64,000 bases of DNA from assembly GCF_000429025.1 (NCBI RefSeq), contig NZ_KE386833.1, forward strand, positions 1,125,771 through 1,189,770, in the 5' to 3' direction. This document shows, piece by piece, positions 51,031 through 58,785 of the stretch (position 1 is its first letter; each line of letters opens with the position of its first letter). Position numbers and translations under genes: made by a program. This stretch comes from Actinospineispora spinosispora DSM 44797 (GTDB lineage Bacteria; Actinomycetota; Actinomycetes; Mycobacteriales; Pseudonocardiaceae). The notes beneath the pieces were generated by a model. That model searched no databases. It saw only the letters and a list, made by a program, of their open reading frames with translations, and had not been told where the DNA came from.

Positions 51031-51240
51031 ATGAACAGCATGAGTCTCGTCAAACAGGACACTGAATCGGAGCTCCGTGCAGGCATGGAGCTGCTGACCG
51101 TCGCTGAGGTATCCGCCATGTTCCGGGTGTCGAAGATGACGATCTACCGGATGGTGCACGCGGGTGAGCTGGCGCACGTGCGGGTCGGTCGGTCGTTCCG
51201 CATCCCGGCCGACTCGGTGCGCGCCGTCATGGGGTCGTGA
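51031..51240 (+). CDS. Excisionase/BldC-like MerR-type DNA-binding protein
   Basis: 69 residues, mostly one winged-helix DNA-binding domain: LLTVAEVSAMFRVSKMTIYR followed by MVHAGELAHVRVGRSFRIPA. Close in form to small actinobacterial proteins of the Rv0500A/BldC kind, which are regulators rather than phage excisionases. ATG 51031 lies behind AAGGAGGCCTGAGG. No integrase is nearby. A T-run hairpin upstream may attenuate it. Confidence 0.85.
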   Translation: MNSMSLVKQDTESELRAGMELLTVAEVSAMFRVSKMTIYRMVHAGELAHVRVGRSFRIPADSVRAVMGS

Positions 51241-51268
51241 GAACCGCGACCACACACCTGTCGGCGCC

Positions 51269-51339
51269 GTTCATGCAGACCGCGTGTACGCCGCACTGAC
51301 CTCTGGTCGGAGTGCAGCGCACACACGATCTGCATGAAC
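51269..51339 (-). terminator. Long hairpin after the 51371 gene
   Basis: 71-base inverted repeat: GTTCATGCAGA pairs with TCTGCATGAAC, and the stem continues through GTGT/ACAC and GCACT/AGTGC. The few mismatches become G-U pairs only in RNA of the minus strand, so the structure belongs to the leftward transcript and begins 31 bases after that gene's stop. Confidence 0.7.
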
Positions 51340-51370
51340 GCACGGAGGTCGCGTCGGTGAGCTGCTCAGC

Positions 51371-51745
51371 TCACGGGCGGTAGCGGTCCTCGTAGCTGCT
51401 CGAGTTGTGCGAGTTGGACGACTCGTGGCTGTCGACCTCGGACCTGTCGACGTAGCGGCTGTGATTGCCTCGGTCGGTCTCCGGCTGGTTGGCGTACTGG
51501 TCCGCGTAGCCGTTGTTGCCCGCCGCGTTCACCGCCGTGTTGCCCGAGCCGGCAGTGCGGACGGTCGTCTCGCTGGCGTTGTCCTCGTGGTGGCCGTAGG
51601 CGTACCCATTGGCGGAGATGGCGCTCCCCGCGCCCGCGGTCACGTGGTCGGCGGCTGTCGCCGTGCCTGTCGCGAGTGCTCCGGCGACCATGGTCAGTGC
51701 CGCCAGCGCTGTGACGCGCACCACTAAGCTTTTCATCCTCTTCAT
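51371..51745 (-). CDS. Secreted Asn/Ser/His-rich protein
   Basis: 124 residues from ATG 51745, with GAGGAGG six bases upstream. Signal peptide about 1-32 (VTALAALTMVAGALATGTATA). The mature part is polar and disordered-looking: NGYAYGHHEDNASE, GNTAVNAAGNNGYADQYAN, and an end rich in Ser, Asn, His and Asp. No cysteines. Function unknown; perhaps a surface or matrix component. Confidence 0.7.
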   Translation of the reverse strand: MKRMKSLVVRVTALAALTMVAGALATGTATAADHVTAGAGSAISANGYAYGHHEDNASETTVRTAGSGNTAVNAAGNNGYADQYANQPETDRGNHSRYVDRSEVDSHESSNSHNSSSYEDRYRP

Positions 51746-51864
51746 GTGTGTCCTCCTCGACATCGTCATGTGCGTGGTGGAACATTTCCCACCATTCACT
51801 GTAGACCCATCTAGCTCACATGTACCTAGAGTTACCTGACGGTGGAGCCCGATAGGGTGCCGTG

Positions 51865-52608
51865 ATGGACTACACGGCTGCTCTGGTCAGGGAGAACGAG
51901 CGATTCGGTGAGCTTGTCCGCGATGCTGACCCGGCCGTACAGGTGCCGACCTGCCCTGGATGGAGCCTCGTGCAGCTGACGCGCCACCTGGGCCGAGGGC
52001 ACCGGTGGGCCGCGCAGATCATCAGCGACCGCGAGACGGGTTACCTGGACCCGCGCGCCGTCCGTGACGGTAAGCCACCGAAGGAACCTGATGCCGCCGC
52101 GGCGTGGCTTCGGGGCAGCGCGCAGGCCGTCGTGGATGCGGTGTCCGAGGCCGGGCCGGACACGCCGGTGTGGACGTTTCTCGGGCCGCGCCCCGCCGAG
52201 TGGTGGATTCGCCGCCGGCTGCACGAGGCGACCGTGCACCGGGCGGATGCCGCGCTCGCGCTGGATGCGGACTACGAGCTGTCGGCGGACCTTGCGGCCG
52301 ACGCGATCTCCGAATGGCTCGACATCGTCACAGCGCAGCGAGGTTCTGCCGTGCTGACGCCCGGTTCCGCCGTGCATCTGTCCGCCGTCGATGCTCCGGT
52401 CGGATCGAGCGGCGACTGGCTCATCCTGGGTGAGGCTGACGGGGTGTCCTGGAGTCACTCCGCCGACGGAGCGGACGTCACGTTGCGTGGCTCGACGCTG
52501 CACCTATTGCTGGCACTTGTCCGTCGTCGCTCCGTGGCGGCCGGTGGCATCGAGGTCAGTGGTGCCGAGGCGGTCTGGAGCGAGTGGTTGGACCACACAC
52601 CGTTCTGA
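51865..52608 (+). CDS. Maleylpyruvate isomerase family mycothiol-dependent enzyme
   Basis: 247 residues of the DinB/MDMPI fold. Start YTAALVRENERFGELV, then VPTCPGWSLVQLTRHLGRGH with the metal His, RRRLHEATVHRADA with two further histidines (HxxxVHR), and a C-terminal SCP2-like part (GADVTLRGSTLHLLLAL). The family uses mycothiol, an actinobacterial thiol. The reaction of this member is not known. ATG 51865 preferred over the GTG just before it. Confidence 0.85.
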   Translation: MDYTAALVRENERFGELVRDADPAVQVPTCPGWSLVQLTRHLGRGHRWAAQIISDRETGYLDPRAVRDGKPPKEPDAAAAWLRGSAQAVVDAVSEAGPDTPVWTFLGPRPAEWWIRRRLHEATVHRADAALALDADYELSADLAADAISEWLDIVTAQRGSAVLTPGSAVHLSAVDAPVGSSGDWLILGEADGVSWSHSADGADVTLRGSTLHLLLALVRRRSVAAGGIEVSGAEAVWSEWLDHTPF

Positions 52609-52712
52609 TCGCTACGCCCGACGCAATCGGGCGGCGCACCTCGGACGGGGGCTTGTCTTGACCATGGGGGAGGAGGACCCTCGGGCGCGGCACCTCTGGG
52701 GGAGGAGCGGCT

Positions 52713-53429
52713 ATGAGATCCGGAAGCGTTGCGCTCGCACCGCGCCCGTCCGGCAAGGGGACGAGCACACTGCTCGACGTCGTCGAGCGGCCTGGTTCCG
52801 CGCTGCCCGAGTGGGTGCGGTCGTGGCGCTCTCACATGGGTTTCGAGGTCACCAGACGTCCGATGATGCCTGGCCCCGCCTCGGAACTGTGTCCGGGCGC
52901 CTCGGGTGGCTGGCCGCGGGTGATCGACGACGTGGCGTGCTCGACAGCGGCGGGGCGAACCGTCCTGGTCAGTCATCCACTCAGACGTGCGGCACACCCG
53001 GGCCCGGTCGTCGCCTCGGTCGGTGACGGCGTCGACGACGCGGATGCGCTCGCGGACGCCGCGCGCTGCGCCGTCGCCCTGGGCAGCGAGCTCCTCCTCG
53101 TCCACGGTGTGCCGATGTCGTTCGCGGAGCGGTCGGTGGGCGTCGAGTCCGCCGTGCGGCACGGGCGCGATCTGCTGGACGCCGCGCTGACGTTCGTGTG
53201 GCGTGAGGATCCCTCGGTCACGGTGTCGTCCACCGTGCTGCGCGCCCATCCGCACGAGCTTGTCAGTAGTCGCCTACACGCACGACTACTGGTGGTCGGC
53301 GGCGCGCGGGTCGGCTCGGCGGGCAGGCTCGGGCCTGTCGCTCTCGGAGCTGTTCAACACGCACCGTGTCCGGTTCTGGTCGTTCCGCGAGGCCCTCGTG
53401 ACGTGGTCGACGCCACGGTGAACGGCTGA
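52713..53429 (+). CDS. Universal stress protein (UspA) family
   Basis: 238 residues with one recognisable Usp domain at about 95-230: VVASVGDGVDDADALADAAR, the LLLVHGVP strand, and LLVVGGARVGSAGRLGPVAL followed by HAPCPVLVVPRG. The GxxG...G/S loop for ATP is roughly kept. The first 90 residues have no clear domain. ATG 52713 has GGGGAGGAG five bases upstream. Usps help in stress or dormancy; partner unknown. Confidence 0.8.
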   Translation: MRSGSVALAPRPSGKGTSTLLDVVERPGSALPEWVRSWRSHMGFEVTRRPMMPGPASELCPGASGGWPRVIDDVACSTAAGRTVLVSHPLRRAAHPGPVVASVGDGVDDADALADAARCAVALGSELLLVHGVPMSFAERSVGVESAVRHGRDLLDAALTFVWREDPSVTVSSTVLRAHPHELVSSRLHARLLVVGGARVGSAGRLGPVALGAVQHAPCPVLVVPRGPRDVVDATVNG

Positions 53430-54053
53430 CGCACGCGCTCTACCTGGTGCTTTTCCGGAGAGGGTTCACTACATAGGGTGATCTCGGCAATCGACGTGTG
53501 TTTCGAAAGAAGTATAAGTACGATCACCACTAGAGTGAATTTGCGCACCAAGAGTCACGAGCCGCCACTCACGTGAGTGGCGCGAGTGTCCGCACACAGA
53601 CTTACCGCTTATCGCTGGGGAGCGGATGAGCGGCTGCGATTGGCCGGGGCCGGTTGTCTCGGGGACGACCGGTCCCGGCCCATAAACCCCGAAGGTTTCG
53701 TCGGGCCGGGCCGGAGCGGCCTTGGCGGCGGGATCGAACTAGATGTCGACCCCGCCCGCCACGGGCAGGCCGGGCGCATCTGAACACTGTGTGGAGCGCA
53801 CCGGCGGCTGTGCTGGGGAGCGAGCTTCTACTTTTGTAACGGTCCAGTGACATCGGCGCCATGGTCTGCGAGGGGTGTGCCGGTCGAGCGGGGCATCTCC
53901 GGCGACCAATGCCCATCTCGCTCGTTTTGCCGGTGCCATGAGTCGACAAGAGCCGTTCGGCGTAACTCGCGGCCATCCGGCGCACGCCCGTCCACCTGGT
54001 CAAGCGCGCAACAAAACGCGCACGGCACGCGCGCGGCTCTGGATCATGAATCA

Positions 54054-54127
54054 CGACACCGCGCACCGCACGCTCACGCCGCGCCAGGCACACATAGTGC
54101 GGCGTGCACGCACGGTGCGCGGTGTCG
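54054..54127. other. Large stem-loop upstream of the ribose-type ABC operon
   Basis: CGACACCGCGCACCG (54054-54068) pairs perfectly with CGGTGCGCGGTGTCG (54113-54127); inside, ACGCCGC (54076-54082) pairs with GCGGCGT (54099-54105). Could be a leader RNA element, a terminator or a cruciform. It lies 129 bases before the operon start. Confidence 0.6.
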
Positions 54128-54229
54128 TCGATGTTGATCGGTCGGGCGTGGGTGAGGCGGTCCTCGTGGAGTGGTGGCTGCGGGGTCGCGGATCTTGACG
54201 GGCCATCGATGACTCTCTATCTTCGGCGG

Positions 54230-54241
54230 GAAATCGATTTC
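54230..54241. promoter_or_regulatory. LacI-type palindrome
   Basis: GAAATCGATTTC, perfect 12-bp palindrome with the central CG usual for LacI-family operators, immediately upstream of the ribosome site of the ABC operon. No lacI gene is in the window, so the regulator would act from elsewhere. Confidence 0.5.
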
Positions 54242-54255
54242 AGGTGGAGGCAACG

Positions 54256-55296
54256 GTGCCGAGCCGGATCAAGTTCTCGGGTTCCCTGGTAGCGGTCATC
54301 GCCCTGGTGGCGGTCGTCGTCGGTGTCGTGGCCGGTCGGGCCAGCGCCGGGTCCGCCGCGTCGGGTGGCAGCGGCGGCGCGGGCGGCGCGATGGCCGGTA
54401 AACGGGTCGATGTCATCGTCAAGGCGACCAACTCCCAGTTCTGGCAGACGATGTTCGCCGGGGCCAACGGAGCGGCGCGCGACACCGGCGCCCAGGTCAG
54501 CCTCTTCGGACCGACCGCGGAGACCGACGTCGCCGGCCAGGTGCAACTGATGGAGAACTCCATCTCCCGAGGGGTCAACGCCATCGTGCTGGCGCCGAAC
54601 TCCAACGACGCGCTCAACACCGTTATCGACCGCGCTCGCCAGGCCGGCATCAAGGTCATCACGGTGGACAGCAGGGTCACCACGACTGTCGACGGGTTCA
54701 TCGGCACCGACAACAACAAGGCCGGCCAGCGCGGTGGTGAGCGCCTGTGCGAGCTGATCAAGGCAAAGGGCCCCGCGGTCGGCAACGTCATGCTCGAGTC
54801 CGCGATGGCCGGGGTGGAGACGCTCACCACCCGTGACGTCGGGTTCCGCGCGGGTCTCGCCGCGAGCTGTCCGCAGCTGACCATCTCCGTCACGCGCTAC
54901 AACAACAACGACATCAACACCGCGGCCAGTCAGGTCAACGACGCGATCACGGCGGACAGCACGCTGCTCGGGGTCTTCGCGGACAACAACTCCTCCGGCG
55001 ACGGTGCCGCCCGCGCGATCAAGGACAACAACGCGGCGGATCGCATCCCGGTCGTCGCCTACGACGCGGACCCGCAGGAGATCGCGGGTCTGAAGGACGG
55101 CACCATCGACACGTTGATCGTGCAGAACCCGTTCTTCTTCGGGCACCAGGGCGTCGTCGAGGCGGCGTCGGCGGCCGCGGGCACTCTGCAGCCCGAGATC
55201 CTGGACCCCGGGGCCGTGCTCGCGGACCCGGGCAACATGAACCAGCCGGCTGTACAGCAGCTGTTGAACCCGCCAACCGCGCAGGCCGGCGGATGA
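54256..55296 (+). CDS. ABC sugar-binding protein, RbsB-like
   Basis: 346 residues. N-terminal membrane/signal helix (LVAVIALVAVVVGVVAGRAS), a Gly/Ala/Ser linker, then a type-1 periplasmic binding domain: VDVIVKATNSQFWQTMFAGA, VNAIVLAPNSNDALNTVIDR, IKVITVDSRV, GTDNNKAGQRGGERL, and VVAYDADPQEIAGLKDGTID. No lipobox Cys is visible. GTG 54256 has GGAGG five bases upstream. First gene of an rbs/xyl-type importer. Confidence 0.9.
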   Translation: MPSRIKFSGSLVAVIALVAVVVGVVAGRASAGSAASGGSGGAGGAMAGKRVDVIVKATNSQFWQTMFAGANGAARDTGAQVSLFGPTAETDVAGQVQLMENSISRGVNAIVLAPNSNDALNTVIDRARQAGIKVITVDSRVTTTVDGFIGTDNNKAGQRGGERLCELIKAKGPAVGNVMLESAMAGVETLTTRDVGFRAGLAASCPQLTISVTRYNNNDINTAASQVNDAITADSTLLGVFADNNSSGDGAARAIKDNNAADRIPVVAYDADPQEIAGLKDGTIDTLIVQNPFFFGHQGVVEAASAAAGTLQPEILDPGAVLADPGNMNQPAVQQLLNPPTAQAGG

Positions 55297-56861
55297 GTGC
55301 CGACGCTGCCGTCGCGCCGGAGCGCGAGGTGGTCATCGCACTACGCGACGTCGACAAGCACTACGGCAGCCTCGCCGCGTTGCGCGGCGTGTCACTGGAG
55401 TTGCGCGCGGGCGAAGTGCACTGTGTGGCCGGGGAGAACGGTGCGGGTAAGAGCACGCTGATCAAGATCCTGACCGGTGCCATCCGACGCGACACGGGCA
55501 GCTACGAGGTCGACGGTCGCTCGGTCGGCGACCTCAGCCCATCCGCCGCGCGGTCCGCCGGTGTCGGAGTGGTCTACCAGGAGCTCAGCCTCCTGCCGGA
55601 CCTCTCGGTCGGGGAGAACCTGCTCATGGGACGGCTACCGGCCCGGCGCTGGATCGTCCGCTCCGGAGAGCTGCGCCGTCAGGCCGCCGCGATGCTGAGT
55701 CGCGTCGGGTTGGCGGATCTCGACCCGGGGACCGCCGTGCGGGACACGTCGCTGGCGGTTCGCCAGCTCGTGGAGATCGCCAAGGTGCTCGGCGAACAGC
55801 CGAAGGTGATCATTTTCGACGAGCCGACGACCGCACTGTCCAGCGACGAGACGGCCGCGCTGCTGGAACAGATTCGTCGGCTGCGCGACGAGGGCCACGC
55901 GATCATGTACGTGACCCACCATCTCGAGGAGATGTTCGAGATCGGTGACCGCATCACGGTGCTACGCGACGGCCGGCTGGTCACGACCGGCCCTGCGCGG
56001 GACTTCGACCACGACAGCCTGATCACCTCGATGGTCGGACGCAAGATCGAGTCGCTGTACCCGGCGACCAGCCGGACGATCGGTGAGCCTCGCCTGTCGG
56101 TGCGGGGCCTGCGGTCGCAGTCGTCGAGCACTCCGATCGACCTGGAGGTGCGTTCCGGTGAGATCGTCGGAATAGCCGGCCTGCTCGGCTCCGGTCGCAC
56201 GGAGCTGTTGCGCGCGTTGTTCGGCGCCGACCCGGTCGCCGAGGGTACCGTCGAGGTGGATGGCGTGCGCATCCCGAGCGGCGATCCGAGACGCGCCGTC
56301 CGGGCCGGGCTGGGACTGCTGACCGAGGACCGCAAGCAGCTCGGGTTGCTGCTGGAACTGTCGATCAGGGAGAACGCCTCGATCGCCTCGATGAACGAGC
56401 TCTCCCGGATCTTCCTCGTCGACCGCCCTCGGGAACGGAGCATGGTCGAGAACCTGCTCGGTGGCCTGCGGCTGCGCTCCGCGTCCTGGGAGCAGCCGGT
56501 GTCGGCTCTGTCCGGTGGCAACCAGCAGAAGGTGCTGCTGGCCCGCTGGCTCGCGACCAAGGCGAAGGTGATGCTGTTCGACGAGCCGACCAAGGGTGTG
56601 GACATCGGTGCGAAGGCCGAGATCTACCAGGTCATCGGGGATCTCGCAGCCGAGGGGCTCGGGGTGCTCGTGGTGTCCTCGTACCTGCCCGAGGTGCTCG
56701 GGATCGCGGACCGGGTGGTGGTGATGCGCGGTGGAGCGGTTGCCGGCGAGCTCACCGCGAGTGAGGCCACGGAGCAGGACGTACTGACCCTGGCCAGCCC
56801 GACCGGGCGTTCGGACCAGACGATCGCCAGTTCCGGCGAGGCGACCAGGAGGACCTCATGA
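55293..56861 (+). CDS. ABC sugar ATPase, RbsA-like (two ATPase domains)
   Basis: 522 residues, a tandem ATPase. Domain 1: Walker A GENGAGKST, Walker B VIIFDEPTTALS. Domain 2: degenerate Walker A GLLGSGRTE, LSGGNQQKVLLARWL and Walker B VMLFDEPTKGVDIG, the usual asymmetry of RbsA/MglA. Domain 1 signature RDTSLAVRQLVEIAKVL is also the normal degenerate form. Overlaps both neighbours as ATGA. Confidence 0.94.
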   Translation: MSADAAVAPEREVVIALRDVDKHYGSLAALRGVSLELRAGEVHCVAGENGAGKSTLIKILTGAIRRDTGSYEVDGRSVGDLSPSAARSAGVGVVYQELSLLPDLSVGENLLMGRLPARRWIVRSGELRRQAAAMLSRVGLADLDPGTAVRDTSLAVRQLVEIAKVLGEQPKVIIFDEPTTALSSDETAALLEQIRRLRDEGHAIMYVTHHLEEMFEIGDRITVLRDGRLVTTGPARDFDHDSLITSMVGRKIESLYPATSRTIGEPRLSVRGLRSQSSSTPIDLEVRSGEIVGIAGLLGSGRTELLRALFGADPVAEGTVEVDGVRIPSGDPRRAVRAGLGLLTEDRKQLGLLLELSIRENASIASMNELSRIFLVDRPRERSMVENLLGGLRLRSASWEQPVSALSGGNQQKVLLARWLATKAKVMLFDEPTKGVDIGAKAEIYQVIGDLAAEGLGVLVVSSYLPEVLGIADRVVVMRGGAVAGELTASEATEQDVLTLASPTGRSDQTIASSGEATRRTS

Positions 56862-57874
56862 GCGTTGACCGGACGACTGAGCCGAAGGAGACCGAGGCCG
56901 AGCCCGCCGAGCGGGTACTGCGGCTCGGCGACGTCCTGGGCAGGGACGCGGGCGGCCTGATCGTGCTCCTCGTGCTCTTCGGTGGCTTGACCCTCGCCTC
57001 GAACGAGTTCCTGACCAGCGGGAACCTCGGCAACCTGGCGAGGCAGGTGGCGATCTTCGGGATCATCGCGGCCGGTGAGCTGCTGGTGATCCTGACGGCC
57101 GGCATCGACCTGTCGGTCGGTTCGGTCCTCGCGCTGACCGGCTGTGTCACCGCGGAGCTGCTGATCCACGGTTGGCCGGTGCCGGCCGCGATCGTGGTGG
57201 GGCTGCTCGTCGGCGCGGGGCTCGGCGCCTTCAACGGGACGTTGGTGGCGCTGGCCAAACTGCCGCCGTTCATCGTCACGCTCGGCATGCTCGGAATCGC
57301 GCGCGGTGTGGTCCTGGTGTTGACCGACGCCAGCACGATCCAGCCGTTGCCCCCGTCGTTCAGCGCGGTGGCGAACGGCAACCTGCTCGGCATCCCGAAC
57401 CTGCTGTGGATCTTCGTGATCGTGGTTGCCGCGACCGCGTTCGTCCTGCGGCGCACGGTGTTCGGCCGGTACGTCTACGCCGTGGGTTCGAACGCGGAGT
57501 CCGCTCGTCTCGCCGGGGTGCCGGTGAGTGCCGTGCTGATCTCGGTGTACGCGATCTCCGGATTGCTCGCGGCCGTCGGAGGCGTGCTGTTCGCGTCACG
57601 GCTCAGCGCGGGCATCCCCACCGGCGGTGAGGGCTACGAGCTCAACGCGATCGCGGCCTGCGTCATCGGCGGGGCGAGTCTGTTCGGTGCGAAGGGCGGC
57701 GCGTTCGGTGCCGCCGCCGGCGCGCTGATCGTGGGCACGCTGAACAACGGCGGCAACCTGCTGGCGGTCAACGCGTTCTACCTGGAGATCATCGTTGGCG
57801 CGCTGATCCTGGTCGCCGTGTTCTTCGACCAGCTCCAGTCCCGCCGCCGCGCCGGCGCGACCAGCGACACCTAG
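56858..57874 (+). CDS. ABC sugar permease, RbsC-like
   Basis: 338 residues with eight to ten helices. GELLVILTAGIDLSVGSVLA, LPPFIVTLGMLGIARG and CVIGGASLFGAKGGAFGAAAG are RbsC hallmarks. Starts in the ATPase stop (ATGA). Its TAG stop overlaps the stop of the convergent DapA-family gene (CTAG). Confidence 0.93.
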   Translation: MSVDRTTEPKETEAEPAERVLRLGDVLGRDAGGLIVLLVLFGGLTLASNEFLTSGNLGNLARQVAIFGIIAAGELLVILTAGIDLSVGSVLALTGCVTAELLIHGWPVPAAIVVGLLVGAGLGAFNGTLVALAKLPPFIVTLGMLGIARGVVLVLTDASTIQPLPPSFSAVANGNLLGIPNLLWIFVIVVAATAFVLRRTVFGRYVYAVGSNAESARLAGVPVSAVLISVYAISGLLAAVGGVLFASRLSAGIPTGGEGYELNAIAACVIGGASLFGAKGGAFGAAAGALIVGTLNNGGNLLAVNAFYLEIIVGALILVAVFFDQLQSRRRAGATSDT

Positions 57875-58785
57875 ATGCGAGCGAGACCGAGCTCGTTCAG
57901 AACGGTGCGGATGGACTCGATCTCGCTCGCGTCGAGGGGTAGCAGGGGAGCGCCGGTGCGCGCGTCGTCGATGATGCCGCGCAGCGCCATCGCGGCCTTG
58001 AACGCGCCCAGGGCTCCGGCCGTGGCACCGATGCGGCCGCTGTCGGCGATTGAGGTGATGGCGTAGAGGGCCGCCAGCCGGTCCTGCTCGTCGGCCGCCG
58101 AAGGCAGGTCCCTGGCCACCGCTGCCCGGTAGAGACGCAGGTATCCGTGCGGGTCCACGTTGCCCAGCCCCGGCACCAGCCCGACCGCGCCGAGCTGCAG
58201 CGCGACGTCGGCGAACAGCTCGGAGCCGGTGAAGACCGGCAGCTCGGGAGCACGGCGGAGGAACTCACGGAACGCCGCGAGGTCTCCGCCGGAGTCCTTC
58301 AACGCCACCACGAGCTTCGACGCGGCGAGCTCCGCGACGACGTCAGGGCTCAGCCGTACTCCGGCCGCGCTGGGGATGTTGTAGGCGACCACGGGCACGT
58401 CCAGCGCGGCGTGCACGGTGCGGAAGTGCTCGACGATCTCGGCGGGGTGTGGCTGGACGTAGAACGGAGTGGTCACGACCACCGCGTCCGCGCCGCGCTC
58501 CTGGGCCTGCCTGGCGTGCTCGATGACGCGCCGCGTCCCGGTGTCCACCGCGCCGACCAGCACTGGAACCGCACCCGCGACCTCGGCGACCGCGACTTCG
58601 ACGACGACCCGCTGCTGCGCGCTGTCCAGCAGCGCGACCTCTCCGGTGGAGCCACCGAGGAAGACACCGTGCACACCCGCGTCGAGCTGGAAGTGCAGCA
58701 GCCTCCTGAGCGACTCCCGGTCGACCTCCCCGGATGCGTCGAACGGGGTGGCGAGCGGGGGAATGACACCGTGCAGGTCAGGCAT
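57871..58785 (-). CDS. DapA-family aldolase/dehydratase 1
   Basis: 304 residues of the class I dihydrodipicolinate synthase/N-acetylneuraminate lyase superfamily. Start LHGVIPPLATPFDASGEVD, substrate loop GGSTGEVALL (the second Thr of the usual TTGE replaced), Tyr in VVAYNIPSAAG and the Schiff-base Lys in LVVALKDSGGDLAAF. It starts eight bases inside the end of the NanT-like gene, so the two are coupled: the transporter brings in a keto-acid sugar or similar and this enzyme probably cleaves it. Confidence 0.88.
   Translation of the reverse strand: MPDLHGVIPPLATPFDASGEVDRESLRRLLHFQLDAGVHGVFLGGSTGEVALLDSAQQRVVVEVAVAEVAGAVPVLVGAVDTGTRRVIEHARQAQERGADAVVVTTPFYVQPHPAEIVEHFRTVHAALDVPVVAYNIPSAAGVRLSPDVVAELAASKLVVALKDSGGDLAAFREFLRRAPELPVFTGSELFADVALQLGAVGLVPGLGNVDPHGYLRLYRAAVARDLPSAADEQDRLAALYAITSIADSGRIGATAGALGAFKAAMALRGIIDDARTGAPLLPLDASEIESIRTVLNELGLARI

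Larger units (their letters stand above)
53430..54255. other. Long intergenic region with several inverted repeats
   Basis: About 825 bases without a convincing gene. It holds a perfect 18-bp palindrome GCCACTCAC/GTGAGTGGC at 53564-53581, a GC hairpin at 53642-53680 (GGCCGGGGCCGGT with ACCGGTCCCGGCC, 12 of 13), a large stem-loop at 54054-54127, and a LacI-like palindrome at 54230. Base composition drops around 53460-53560. Confidence 0.5.

Noticed and set aside
51031..51240. Phage excisionase and prophage remnant
   Set aside because: The protein is excisionase-like in fold, but no integrase, att repeat or phage gene is near; chromosomal BldC/Rv0500A-type regulators look the same.
53602..54093. 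A 163-codon minus-strand frame in the long gap
   Set aside because: Arg/Pro-rich, no ribosome site and no domain; it crosses two hairpins.
54047..54198. A 50-codon plus-strand frame before the ribose-type operon
   Set aside because: It spans the large stem-loop and its Arg/His-rich translation simply reflects the inverted repeat.
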